From positions 1 to 37,338 of the forward strand of contig NZ_VJZE01000036.1 of assembly GCF_009377205.1 (NCBI RefSeq): a stretch of 37,338 nucleotides of DNA, written 5' to 3'. The position numbers and the translations under genes were made by a program. Positions 14,157 through 23,580 of this stretch are shown here, one piece after another; the stretch's first letter is position 1; each line of letters opens with the position of its first letter. The notes beneath the pieces were generated by a model, which was not told the origin of the DNA, did not search any database, and was given only the letters and a program-made list of their open reading frames with translations. This DNA is from Streptomyces phyllanthi. Lineage in GTDB: Bacteria > Actinomycetota > Actinomycetes > Streptomycetales > Streptomycetaceae.

Positions 14157-15641
14157 CTACGCCCCCGCGATGACCTCCGCCGCCGCGCGCCCGCACACCC
14201 GGGCCGCGCCGTGGGTGGCGATGTGGAGGTCGCCTCGGGGCGGGGACTGGGGGATGCCCATCTCGACCACGATCGTGTCGGGGCGGGCGGCGAGGAGCGT
14301 GTCGAGGGCCTCGGCCATCCACGGGTGGCGGTGCTCGTCGCGGACCACGGCGACGATGCGCCGCGCGCCCGCCGAGGTCAGTGCCGCCTCGCCCGCGCCC
14401 TCTCCCGTGAAGCTCGCCGTCTCCGTGCCGGGGCACAGCCGGGCCAGCTCCGCCGCGACTCCCCACGGGGTCTCGTCCCCGACGGCGAAGTTGGCGACCG
14501 GGGTGAACGCGGCGACGAAGGGCGGCGCGCTCACGGGCTCGTACGTCGTGGAGCGTGTCACCGTCAGTGCCCGCCGGGCCGCGAGGAGGCCGACCTCGGT
14601 ACGGGCCCCGCCATCGCTCCCGGGTGTCCGCGTGGCCGTCCACGCCGCCAGGTCCCGTACCCGGGCCGCCGCGTCGGCCAGGCGCTCCTCGGGCAGTTCG
14701 CCGGAGCGGACCGCCGAGACGAGGGCGTCCCGCAGGCGCCGTACGGTCTCGTCGTCCTGGAGGCCGCCGCCGACACAGATCGCGTCCGCGCCCGCGGCGA
14801 TGGCGAGGACGCTGCCGCGCTCGATGCCGTACGTGGCGGCGATGGCCTGCATCTCCATGCCGTCGGTGACGATCAGGCCCTCATAGCCGAGCTCCTCGCG
14901 GAGAAGGCCCGTCAGGACGAGGTGGGAGAGGGTCGCCGGGTACTCCTCGTCCAGGGCCGGGACCAGGATGTGCGCGCTCATGATCGCCTTGGTGCCCGCG
15001 TCGATCGCGGCCCGGAACGGGGCCACGTCCCGGGACTGGAGCACCGAGCGCGCCGCGTCGATACGGGGCAGCGCGTGGTGGGAGTCGACCGCCGTGTCAC
15101 CGTGCCCGGGGAAGTGCTTCGTGCAGGCCGCGACGCCGGCGGCCTGGAGGCCGGAGACGTACGCGGCCGTGTGCCGGGCGACCCGTTCTGGGTCGGCGCC
15201 GAAGGAGCGCACGCCGATCACGGGGTTGGACGGGTTGGCGTTCACGTCGGCGGACGGGGCCCAGTTCAGGTTGACCCCGCACTCCGCGAGACGGCGGCCC
15301 AGTTCGTGGGCCACCTCCCGGGTCAGTTCCACGTCGTCCACCGCGCCGAGTGCGTGGTTGCCCGGGAAGGAGGAACCGGTCCGCACCTCCAGGCGCGTCA
15401 CGTCACCGCCCTCCTCGTCGATCGCGACCAGGACGTCGTCGCGTTCGGCGCGCAACCGCTCGGTCAGGGCCGAGAGCTGGTCGGGAGAGGCGATGTTCCG
15501 GCCGAAGAGGCCGACCGAGGCCAGGCCCTCGCCCAGCCGGCGCAGCAGCCAGTCGGGAGCGGTGGTGCCCGGAAAGCCGGGCTGGAGGACGGTGAGCGCG
15601 TCACGGGTCAGGGTGTCCGCGCCGCGGGCGAGTGTCGTCAT
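14157..15641 (-). CDS. dasD: Intracellular GH3 beta-N-acetylglucosaminidase DasD
   Basis: A 494-residue family 3 glycoside hydrolase of the NagZ type. The NagZ signature KHFPGHG followed by DSHH (the catalytic His-Asp loop) lies near residue 180, and the nucleophile aspartate is in TDGMEM (about residue 265). There is no signal peptide, so it acts in the cytoplasm, where it would split imported N,N'-diacetylchitobiose into GlcNAc. The C-terminal about 170 residues resemble the extra alpha/beta domain of Gram-positive NagZ homologues. ATG 15641 is 7 bases after the dasC stop, with GGGATGA as ribosome binding site inside the end of dasC. It is therefore the last gene of the dasABC operon. In S. 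coelicolor the gene in this position is dasD. Confidence 0.93.
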   Translation of the reverse strand: MTTLARGADTLTRDALTVLQPGFPGTTAPDWLLRRLGEGLASVGLFGRNIASPDQLSALTERLRAERDDVLVAIDEEGGDVTRLEVRTGSSFPGNHALGAVDDVELTREVAHELGRRLAECGVNLNWAPSADVNANPSNPVIGVRSFGADPERVARHTAAYVSGLQAAGVAACTKHFPGHGDTAVDSHHALPRIDAARSVLQSRDVAPFRAAIDAGTKAIMSAHILVPALDEEYPATLSHLVLTGLLREELGYEGLIVTDGMEMQAIAATYGIERGSVLAIAAGADAICVGGGLQDDETVRRLRDALVSAVRSGELPEERLADAAARVRDLAAWTATRTPGSDGGARTEVGLLAARRALTVTRSTTYEPVSAPPFVAAFTPVANFAVGDETPWGVAAELARLCPGTETASFTGEGAGEAALTSAGARRIVAVVRDEHRHPWMAEALDTLLAARPDTIVVEMGIPQSPPRGDLHIATHGAARVCGRAAAEVIAGA

Positions 15642-15648
15642 GGCGTAG

Positions 15649-16542
15649 TCATCCCTTTACCGCGCCGGAGGTCAGGCCCGAGGCCATGTTCTTCTGTACG
15701 AACATGAAGAAGACGACGACCGGGATGGCGATGAGCGTGGACGCCGCCATCAGCGCGCCGTAGTCGGTGCCGCGGGAGGTGGTGAAGTTCATCAGCCACA
15801 CGTTGAGCGTGTACTTGTCGTTGTCCTGGAGGACGACGTACGCCAGCAGGTACTCGTTCCAGGCGTTGATGAGCGAGAAGATCGAGGCGGCCGCGAGGCC
15901 CGGGGCGAGCAGCGGGAGGATCACGCGCCAGAAGGCGCCCATCCTGCTGCAGCCGTCCACCATCGCGGACTCCTCCAGCTCCTTCGGGATGTTGACGACG
16001 AAGCCGCGGATCATCCAGGTGGCGAAGGGCATGGTGGAGACCAGGTAGAGGACGATGACGCCCCAGTACTGGTTGAGCCCGCCGAACTCGTTGAGCTGGA
16101 TGTAGATGGGGATGAGCATCGCGGTCGGCGGCAGCAGCTGGACCGCCAGCAGCACCATCATGAACGCCTTGCGGCCGATGAACTGGAAGCGGCCGATCGC
16201 GAAGGCGGCGATCGTCGACAGGAGCATCCCGCCGAGCACGGCGCTGCCGCAGATGATCAGGCTCGACTGGATCGCCGTACCGAAGTTCGGCATGTCGACG
16301 GCGCGCTGGAAGTTGTCGAACGTGATCGAGCTGGGCCACAGCGTCTGGTCGTAGCTGCGGATCTCGCTGTTCGGCCGCAGTGCGCTGATCACCAGCCAGT
16401 AGACCGGGAAGGCCATGAACACGAAGGCGGCCACACCGACAACGTTGTAGACGTGCCGGCTCCCGCGCTTGCGGTCGGGGCGGTACGCGGGACTCTTGCC
16501 CGAAGGGCGGAACGTCCCGCGGCTGGGTGCGGTGGCGCTCAC
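15649..16542 (-). CDS. dasC: ABC sugar transporter permease DasC
   Basis: A 297-residue inner-membrane permease of the MalG/CUT1 type with six predicted helices. The EAA loop that docks the ATPase is recognisable as PKELEESAMVDGCSRMGAFW (about residues 190-209). Together with DasB it forms the channel for chitobiose/GlcNAc oligomers. The start GTG 16542 overlaps the dasB stop in GTGA (16539-16542), giving translational coupling. The first about 30 residues are polar and basic (PDRKRGSRH), as expected for a cytoplasmic N-terminus. No ATPase gene is present in the operon; in Streptomyces the shared ATPase MsiK, encoded elsewhere, is known to energise such sugar importers. Confidence 0.95.
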   Translation of the reverse strand: MSATAPSRGTFRPSGKSPAYRPDRKRGSRHVYNVVGVAAFVFMAFPVYWLVISALRPNSEIRSYDQTLWPSSITFDNFQRAVDMPNFGTAIQSSLIICGSAVLGGMLLSTIAAFAIGRFQFIGRKAFMMVLLAVQLLPPTAMLIPIYIQLNEFGGLNQYWGVIVLYLVSTMPFATWMIRGFVVNIPKELEESAMVDGCSRMGAFWRVILPLLAPGLAAASIFSLINAWNEYLLAYVVLQDNDKYTLNVWLMNFTTSRGTDYGALMAASTLIAIPVVVFFMFVQKNMASGLTSGAVKG

Positions 16543-17573
16543 TCGACCTCTCCGATCTTGAGGAGCTGACGCAGGTAGTAGACGGCCACGCCGGACAGCA
16601 GCAGGACCGTGATCAGGGAGATGGCGGCACCCTGGCTGAAGGAGTTCGACTCGAACGCCTTCTCGTAGTAGTAGGTGCCGAGGAGGTTGTACTCGGGCTC
16701 CGGCTTGTTGCCGCGCATCAGGAAGACCTGGCCGAAGACGTTGAAGTCCCAGATCACGGAGAGCGTGGCGATCATCTGGAAGACCGGCTTGATGACCGGC
16801 CAGGTGACGAAGCGGAAGACACCGGCGGCACCGGCCCCGTCGAGGGAGGCCGCCTCCTCCAGTTCCTTGGGGACCTGGGTGAGGGCGGCGTACAGGGTGA
16901 TGGTCACGAACGGGATGGCACCCCACACGACGACGGCGCCGATGATCAGAAAGCCCTGCTTGGGGTCGAGCCACCAGTTGTGGCCGCGGAAGTCGAGCCC
17001 GAGGTACTTCGTCAGCACCATGTTGAGGACGCCGTAGTCGGAGTCCGCGAACCAGCGGAAGATCGAGGTGGCCACGAGCAGGGGCATGGCCCAGGCGGCG
17101 ACGAGGGCACCGGTCAGGGCGAGGCGCACTCCCTTGGCCATGCGTTGCATCGCCATGGAGAGGAACAGCCCGAGGCCCATGGTGGCCGTGACGCAGACGG
17201 CCATGAACAGGACGGTCCGCCAGACGACGTCCCAGAAGTCCCCGTCGGCGAAGATGTTGGTGAACTGGTCGAAGCCCACCCAGGGGGCCGCTTCCCCGGT
17301 CCACAGCTCACGTCGGCCGACGTCCTGGAAGGACATGATCACTGTCTTGATCAGCGGCCAGACGAACACGGCGCCGATCGCGACGATGGTGGGGGCGATC
17401 AGCAGATACGGCAGGAGGGGACCCGCACCGCGCTTCCTGGTCACTCTCGCCGGCCCGCCGTCCGTGGGGCCGGGTGTGCCCGCCAGGGTCGCGGACTCCG
17501 GTTGCCCTGGCTGCCCGGACTTCCGTGGTACGGGTACCGGAGGGTCGGCTGCTTTCATTCTGGCGGCACTCAC
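16539..17573 (-). CDS. dasB: ABC sugar transporter permease DasB
   Basis: A 344-residue MalF-type permease with six hydrophobic segments after a long, proline-rich cytoplasmic N-terminus of about 50 residues. The EAA loop is PKELEEAASLDGAGAAGVFR (about residues 243-262). Its partner is DasC. GTG 17573 is chosen because GGAAGG stands 8 bases upstream; ATG 17558 in the same frame is an alternative. The gene is separated from dasA by 230 bases holding two hairpins, so it may be expressed at a lower level than the binding protein. Its end overlaps dasC by four bases. Confidence 0.95.
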   Translation of the reverse strand: MSAARMKAADPPVPVPRKSGQPGQPESATLAGTPGPTDGGPARVTRKRGAGPLLPYLLIAPTIVAIGAVFVWPLIKTVIMSFQDVGRRELWTGEAAPWVGFDQFTNIFADGDFWDVVWRTVLFMAVCVTATMGLGLFLSMAMQRMAKGVRLALTGALVAAWAMPLLVATSIFRWFADSDYGVLNMVLTKYLGLDFRGHNWWLDPKQGFLIIGAVVVWGAIPFVTITLYAALTQVPKELEEAASLDGAGAAGVFRFVTWPVIKPVFQMIATLSVIWDFNVFGQVFLMRGNKPEPEYNLLGTYYYEKAFESNSFSQGAAISLITVLLLSGVAVYYLRQLLKIGEVE

Positions 17574-17684
17574 TGTGCTGGCCTTCCGTTCGGACCGGTT
17601 AACCGGAGGGCGGGGGCGGCGGTCGCCGTACCGGGTCCGCCGCCCCCGACGGAGCGATTCACGAGGTCACTGGGTCTGGACCGT

Positions 17685-17720
17685 CCGTCGACGGGCCGGG
17701 TCGGGACGGCCCGTCGACGG
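17685..17720 (-). terminator. Intercistronic hairpin 2 between dasA and dasB
   Basis: Perfect 14-bp stem CCGTCGACGGGCCG / CGGCCCGTCGACGG with an 8-base loop. It is the second of two hairpins after dasA and may act as an attenuator or mRNA stabiliser. Confidence 0.75.
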
Positions 17721-17750
17721 ATCGGCGGCCTCGACGAGGGTCTTTCGTTC

Positions 17751-17785
17751 GGATCAGGCAGGGCTCGCGGGGCCCGGCCTGATCC
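17751..17785 (-). terminator. Intercistronic hairpin 1 just after dasA
   Basis: Stem GGATCAGGC / GCCTGATCC (9 bp) with a 17-base GC-rich loop that can fold further. It starts 18 bases beyond the dasA stop codon. Confidence 0.7.
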
Positions 17786-17803
17786 AAGCGAGAGGCCCTG
17801 GGG

Positions 17804-19105
17804 TCAGGAAGCCTCGTTGATCAGTTCGTCGATCTCCGCGTCGGCGGCCTTGGTGGCCTCCTCGACCGACTTGCCCTTGAGGATGTCGAGCAGCATCAGC
17901 TCGAGCGTTTCCTTCTTCTCGACGGCGGCCCAGCCCGGCGCGATGGGGGTGAACCAGGCGTCCGGCACGGCGTTGGCGATCGGCGCCGTCTCGGGCTTGG
18001 TCTTCAGCGGCTCCAGCTGCTTGGTGTTGTTCGGCAGGATGTTCTTGGCCGCGAGCGCCGCTTCCGACTTCTCGTTCGTGAACAGCGAGATCCAGTACTC
18101 CGCCAGGTCCTGGTTCTTGGACTTGGAGATGGTGGCCAGGTCGGAGCCGCCGATGAACGACGGGAGCGCCTTGCCGTTCGGGCCGGGCATACCGGCGGTG
18201 CCGATCTTGTCCTTCAGCTTGGGGTTGCCGTTGGCCGCCGGGTCGATGACGCTTCCGGACTCCCAGCCGTTGCCGTAGATCAGGGCGGCCTTCTCGTTCG
18301 CCATGACGTTGGCGTGGTCCTGCTCGTCCTTCGTCTGGTCGCCGTTGTTGTACTTCTTGACCAGGTCGACGAAGTGCTGGATGCCCTGCTGCGCCTCGGG
18401 CGAGGACAGCGTGGCCTTCCACTTCTTGGCGGACTCGTCGTACTCGGCGATCTTGCCGTCGTACGCGGCGACGTACGACATCGCGGCGTACCAGTAGCGG
18501 CCCGGCAGATAGAGGGAGGAGAAGGCCTTGTCCTTCTTGCCGTACTTCTTCTGGACCTTGTCGAGCGCCTTGGTCAGGTCCGACTCGGTCTCGGGGAGCG
18601 TGTCGGTGCCCGTCGCGCCCTTGAACATGGACTTGTTGTAGATCGCCACACGCGCACCGGCGTAGTAGGGCACGCAGTAGAGCTTGCCCTCGTAGCTGCA
18701 GGTGTCCTTGAGGCCCGAGATCCAGGTGTCGGAGTTGTCGTACTTCTCCGGGTCGATCTCGCCGAGGGCGCCGTTGAGGATGTACGTCATCGTCTCGGTG
18801 TTGCCGAGCTCCACGACATCGGGGAACGAGTCGCCGGCGAGGGCCGCGTCCAGCTTCTTGGTCTTGTCGCTCCACTGCTGGTACTGGACCTTGACCTTGA
18901 CGCCCGGGTACTTCTCGTTGAACGCGGTGTTGGCCTGCTTGACCAGTTCCGGCCAGGTGCTCTGGGCGTCCGTCATGAGCCAGACGGTCAGATCGCCCTT
19001 GCGGTCCTTCGGATCCTTGGCCGCCTCACCCTCGCCGCCCCCACACGCAGCGATGGAAACCATCATGCCCGCGATACCGATCGCGGCTATCAGCTTGCGC
19101 TTCAC
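17804..19105 (-). CDS. dasA: Chitobiose/GlcNAc-binding lipoprotein DasA
   Basis: A 433-residue extracellular solute-binding protein of the sugar-specific family 1 type. The N-terminus is a lipoprotein signal: basic KRKL, hydrophobic IAAIGIAGMMVSIA and lipobox IAAC with the lipidated cysteine near residue 20. The mature part opens with Gly/Glu/Lys-rich residues. DasA captures N,N'-diacetylchitobiose and passes it to DasB/DasC. GTG 19105 gives the proper signal peptide and has GAGGAGGG close upstream; the longer frame to 19195 would place about 30 polar residues before the signal. Two dre-like operators lie 90-130 bases upstream, so DasR should repress it. It is followed by two hairpins before dasB. 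Confidence 0.96.
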   Translation of the reverse strand: MKRKLIAAIGIAGMMVSIAACGGGEGEAAKDPKDRKGDLTVWLMTDAQSTWPELVKQANTAFNEKYPGVKVKVQYQQWSDKTKKLDAALAGDSFPDVVELGNTETMTYILNGALGEIDPEKYDNSDTWISGLKDTCSYEGKLYCVPYYAGARVAIYNKSMFKGATGTDTLPETESDLTKALDKVQKKYGKKDKAFSSLYLPGRYWYAAMSYVAAYDGKIAEYDESAKKWKATLSSPEAQQGIQHFVDLVKKYNNGDQTKDEQDHANVMANEKAALIYGNGWESGSVIDPAANGNPKLKDKIGTAGMPGPNGKALPSFIGGSDLATISKSKNQDLAEYWISLFTNEKSEAALAAKNILPNNTKQLEPLKTKPETAPIANAVPDAWFTPIAPGWAAVEKKETLELMLLDILKGKSVEEATKAADAEIDELINEAS

Positions 19106-19193
19106 GCCACCCTCCTCAGGGATGCCACGAACCCCCCTGCCCACCGCGGTGACATACGACGAAGTACTGCCCGTGGGGCCGGGACACTGGACC

Positions 19194-19209
19194 AATGGTG
19201 TAGACCAGT
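19194..19209. promoter_or_regulatory. DasR operator (dre) candidate at the dasA promoter
   Basis: AATGGTGTAGACCAGT matches the dre consensus at most positions (TGGT, TAGACCA). It lies 89 bases upstream of the dasA start. Confidence 0.82.
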
Positions 19210-19217
19210 GCCGGAAG

Positions 19218-19233
19218 CTTGGCCCAGACCAAT
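19218..19233. promoter_or_regulatory. Second, weaker dre candidate upstream of dasA
   Basis: CTTGGCCCAGACCAAT keeps TTGG and AGACCAA with two core mismatches. It lies 9 bases beyond the first site, so both could be occupied together. Confidence 0.5.
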
Positions 19234-19360
19234 AAGCCTGTCAAGAGGCTTCGAACGCGCTCCACCAGCCGTTATGCGACCTACATATGCAAGAACCTTT
19301 AAGTAAGAAACCGGCGAAAACACCAGCCCCCCACGTACGGCCCAGGTAGACCACTCAAGT

Positions 19361-19376
19361 GGTGGACTAGACCAAC
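19361..19376. promoter_or_regulatory. dre candidate upstream of dasR
   Basis: GGTGGACTAGACCAAC keeps TGG and CTAGACCA of the dre consensus. A further half-site TAGACCACT stands at 19347-19355. Location 134 bases before dasR suggests autoregulation. The remaining dasA-dasR space (about 400 bases) holds no gene. Confidence 0.6.
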
Positions 19377-19455
19377 GGCGGGCGCGCGGGTATACAGAGG
19401 GCAGCACGGGAGCGGGCGGGGACCACGCGCGCGGGCAAGCCGTGCCACGATGTGA

Positions 19456-20365
<910 letters not shown>

Positions 20366-20512
20366 AACAGCCCGTGTGTCGCTGCCTGTTGAGCACACAA
20401 CCTCCGCATCCGATATCCGGACGGGGGGTTCCCTCAGGCGGACCCGTCCCATACATTGCGTGCGCGTTGCGCAGGTGGTCACAGGTGATCAGTGAGGGGA
20501 CGGAGCCGCAGT

Positions 20513-20794
20513 ATGCCCGAAGCACCGAACGCGCCCAGTTCACCCAGTTCGCCCGAAGTGAGAGAACCGGTGGTGACACCGCTCCGCGCGGTGATCGCCC
20601 TCTGCCTGGTCGCGCCGTTCGTGGCGATGCTCTGGGTCGGTTCGTACGCGAAGGCCGACCCGGCCTTCCTCGGTATGCCGTTCTTCTACTGGTACCAGAT
20701 GCTGTGGGTGCTTCTCTCCACGGCGCTGACCATGGTCGCGTACAAGCTGTGGCAGCGTGACCAGCGCGCCCGCCGGGGAGGTGCGGGCAAGTGA
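20513..20794 (+). CDS. DUF3311-type small membrane subunit of a symporter
   Basis: A 93-residue protein with two hydrophobic segments (ALCLVAPFVAMLWVG about residues 29-45; YQMLWVLLSTALTMVAY about 61-78) joined by a short aromatic loop (GMPFFYWYQ). This is the DUF3311 pattern, commonly encoded immediately before sodium:solute symporters in actinobacteria. Its stop overlaps the GTG of the symporter (GTGA, 20791-20794), so the two are probably made in equal amounts and may form one transporter. ATG 20513 has GGAG at 7-base spacing; an in-frame GTG at 20492 lacks a good site. Exact role of the small subunit is not known to me. Confidence 0.85.
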   Translation: MPEAPNAPSSPSSPEVREPVVTPLRAVIALCLVAPFVAMLWVGSYAKADPAFLGMPFFYWYQMLWVLLSTALTMVAYKLWQRDQRARRGGAGK

Positions 20795-22419
20795 AGGACG
20801 GCGTGAACGGCGTCGCGCTCGCCGTCTTCATCTTCTTCTTCCTGGCCGTCACGGTCATGGGCTTCCTGGCCTCGCGCTGGCGCAGGGCCGAGAACGAGCA
20901 CAGCCTCGACGAATGGGGCCTCGGCGGACGGTCGTTCGGCACCTGGGTCACCTGGTTCCTGCTCGGCGGCGACCTGTACACGGCCTACACGTTCGTGGCG
21001 GTCCCGGCGGCGATCTACGCGGCGGGCGCGGCCGGGTTCTTCGCGGTGCCGTACACGATCCTCGTCTACCCGCTGATCTTCACGTTCCTGCCGCGCCTGT
21101 GGTCGGTGTCCCACCGGCACGGCTATGTGACGACCTCGGACTTCGTACGCGGCCGCTGGGGCTCCAAGGGCCTGTCGCTGGCCGTGGCCCTCACCGGCAT
21201 TCTGGCAACGATGCCATACATCGCGCTCCAGCTCGTCGGCATCCAGGCCGTGCTGGACGTGATGGGCGTGGGCGGCGGCGAGAACACCAACTGGTTCATC
21301 AAGGACCTGCCGCTGCTGATCGCCTTCGGTGTGCTGGCGGCGTACACGTACTCGTCGGGTCTGCGGGCGCCCGCGCTGATCGCCTTCGTGAAGGACACGC
21401 TGATCTACATCGTCATCGCGGTGGCGATCATCTACATCCCGATCAAGCTGGGCGGCTTCGACGACATCTTCGCCAAGGCGAGTGACGCGTACGCGCAGAT
21501 CAACCCGGCGACGGACAAGCCGCGCGGCGCGCTGGTCCCGGCCGAGGCGAGCCAGTGGACGTACGCGACCCTGGCGCTCGGCTCGGCGCTCGCGCTCTTC
21601 ATGTATCCGCACTCGATCACGGCAACGCTGTCATCGCGCAGCCGCGAGGTGATCCGCCGCAACACCACGATCCTGCCGCTGTACTCCCTGATGCTGGGCC
21701 TGCTCGCGCTGCTCGGCTTCATGGCGATCGCGGCCGGGGTCAAGGTCACCAACGGCCAGCTGGCCATCCCGCAGCTGTTCGAGAACATGTTCCCGGACTG
21801 GTTCGCGGGCGTCGCCTTCGCGGCGATCGGCATCGGCGCGCTCGTCCCGGCGGCCATCATGTCCATCGCGGCGGCGAACCTCTTCACCCGCAACATCTAC
21901 AAGGACTTCATCAAGCCGGACGCGACGCCGGCGCAGGAGACCAGGGTCTCCAAGCTCGTGTCCCTGCTGGTGAAGGTCGGGGCGCTGGTCTTCGTCCTCA
22001 CCATGGACAAGACGGTGGCCATCAACTTCCAGCTGCTGGGCGGCATCTGGATCCTGCAGACCTTCCCGGCCCTGGTCGGCGGTCTGTTCACCCGCTGGTT
22101 CCACCGCTGGGCGCTGCTGGCCGGCTGGGCGGTCGGCATGGTGTACGGCACGGCCGCCGCGTACGGGGTCGCCTCCCCGACCCAGAAGCACTTCGGAGGC
22201 TCCTCGGCGGAGATCCCGGGCATCGGCGAGATCGGCTACATCGGTCTGACGGCGTTCGTGCTCAACCTGGTCGTCACGGTCGTCCTCACCTTCGTCCTGA
22301 AGGCGGTCAAGGCCCCCGAGGGCATCGACGAGACGAAGCCGGGGGACTACACGGCGGACGCGGGCGACGCGGGTGTGTCGGTGGAGCTGCCTCCGGCTAC
22401 GGCGGGGTCTGCGCACTGA
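20791..22419 (+). CDS. Sodium:solute symporter (SSS family), monocarboxylate-transporter-like
   Basis: A 542-residue integral membrane transporter with about 13 hydrophobic segments. SSS family features include the early FLAVTVMGFLASRWRR, LGGRSFGTWVTWFLLGGDLYTAYTF (split across the second helix), and SIAAANLFTRNIYKDFI near residue 360, the usual sodium-site helix region. The overall pattern resembles MctP-type monocarboxylate uptake systems more than proline or sugar symporters, but substrate assignment is tentative. The start GTG overlaps the stop of the DUF3311 gene, a translationally coupled pair. The C-terminal tail is acidic and cytoplasmic. No dre-like site was seen upstream, so a link to the das genes is not supported. 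Confidence 0.9.
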   Translation: MKDGVNGVALAVFIFFFLAVTVMGFLASRWRRAENEHSLDEWGLGGRSFGTWVTWFLLGGDLYTAYTFVAVPAAIYAAGAAGFFAVPYTILVYPLIFTFLPRLWSVSHRHGYVTTSDFVRGRWGSKGLSLAVALTGILATMPYIALQLVGIQAVLDVMGVGGGENTNWFIKDLPLLIAFGVLAAYTYSSGLRAPALIAFVKDTLIYIVIAVAIIYIPIKLGGFDDIFAKASDAYAQINPATDKPRGALVPAEASQWTYATLALGSALALFMYPHSITATLSSRSREVIRRNTTILPLYSLMLGLLALLGFMAIAAGVKVTNGQLAIPQLFENMFPDWFAGVAFAAIGIGALVPAAIMSIAAANLFTRNIYKDFIKPDATPAQETRVSKLVSLLVKVGALVFVLTMDKTVAINFQLLGGIWILQTFPALVGGLFTRWFHRWALLAGWAVGMVYGTAAAYGVASPTQKHFGGSSAEIPGIGEIGYIGLTAFVLNLVVTVVLTFVLKAVKAPEGIDETKPGDYTADAGDAGVSVELPPATAGSAH

Positions 22420-22516
22420 GGTTCGCGGGGGCGAAACCATCCGTGAGCGACCCGATTGACAGAGGCGTTCGCAGCGACTGAGCTGGCACAAACGCCCCCG
22501 GGACCCGGAGGTACCC

Positions 22517-23506
22517 GTGACCCCCCGCCCCCCGATCGTCCTCGACAGCGACCCGGGCATCGACGACGCCCTGGCCCTGCAGTACCTGCTCGGCACGGGC
22601 CTGTGGGACCTCAAGGCCTACACCTCCGTCGGCGGCAACCTCCCCGCCGAACAGACGTACCTGAACGCCCGCGCCCTGACCCGCGCCCTGCGCGTCGACG
22701 CCGACGTGCCGGTCCACCGCGGCGCGGGCCGCCCGCTGACGCGCCTCCCGTACACCTCCGCATCCGCCTTCCACGGCCGGGCGGGCCTCGGCAACGAGAC
22801 GCTGCCCGACTCCACGGCCGCCCACCTGCCGGAGTCCTCCGCGCGGGTACTCCTCCGCCTCTCCCGGGAGTACGAGGGCGAGCTCACCGTGTGCGCCACG
22901 GGCCCGCTCACCAACGTGGCGATCGCGCTGCTGGAGGACCCCGGATTCGCCCGCCGTGTCAGGAAGTTCGTGTTCATGGGCGGTGCCGCGCAGGTGCCCG
23001 GGAACATCACCCCGGTCGCCGAGTTCAACATCTGGGCCGACCCCGACGCCGCCGAGGTGGTCCTCTCCTCCGGGATCCCGTTCACGATGGTCGACCTGGA
23101 CGCCTCGCACCACTTCCTGCTCGGCCCCGCCGATCTGGCCGTCCTGGAGGCGGCCGGTACGGGCACGGCACTGGCCGCGCGCCTGCTGCGGGTCTACATG
23201 GACGCGTACCGCCGCCACGGCGGGGGCGACGCCTGCCCGCTGCACGACCCGCTCGCCGTGGGCGTGTGCGCGGACGAGTCGTTCATCACGGCCGCGGAGG
23301 GCGCCGTCGTCGTCGAGGGTGCGAGCGAACTCACCCGCGGCAAGACCGTGTTCGTGCCCTCGGGCGCCCACCGCGTCTACTACGCCGACTCCCCCACCCT
23401 CAGTGCCCGCCTGGCCGTCACGGGCCGTGTCGCGCTCGGTCCGGGCACCCGCGACTTCACCCGGGACTTCGTCGCGACACTGCCGCGGTGGCCCGGCGTG
23501 GGCTGA
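22517..23506 (+). CDS. Inosine/uridine-preferring nucleoside hydrolase
   Basis: A 329-residue calcium-dependent nucleoside hydrolase. The signature DSDPGIDDALAL (about residues 10-21) supplies the metal-binding aspartates. Further family motifs are ATGPLTNVA (about 130), VFMGGAAQVPGN (about 153) and EFNIWADPDAA (about 171), with the C-terminal HDPLAVG carrying the last metal aspartate. It splits ribonucleosides (or a related N-glycoside) into base and ribose for salvage. GTG 22517 follows GGAGG at 5-base spacing. It lies 97 bases after the symporter in the same direction, so co-transcription is possible; a joint role in nucleoside uptake and use is inference only. Confidence 0.93.
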   Translation: MTPRPPIVLDSDPGIDDALALQYLLGTGLWDLKAYTSVGGNLPAEQTYLNARALTRALRVDADVPVHRGAGRPLTRLPYTSASAFHGRAGLGNETLPDSTAAHLPESSARVLLRLSREYEGELTVCATGPLTNVAIALLEDPGFARRVRKFVFMGGAAQVPGNITPVAEFNIWADPDAAEVVLSSGIPFTMVDLDASHHFLLGPADLAVLEAAGTGTALAARLLRVYMDAYRRHGGGDACPLHDPLAVGVCADESFITAAEGAVVVEGASELTRGKTVFVPSGAHRVYYADSPTLSARLAVTGRVALGPGTRDFTRDFVATLPRWPGVG

Positions 23507-23580
23507 GCCCGGGCGCGGGCCTCTCCGGGGCGGGCGAAATCCGCAGGCCGCTGTCGTAGCCGTCGGGCAGACTCCCCACC

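Noticed and set aside
22456..22461. Consensus -35 TTGACA before the nucleoside hydrolase
   Set aside because: No acceptable -10 hexamer lies 16-19 bases downstream (TGAGCT or GAGCTG), so a promoter is not supported.
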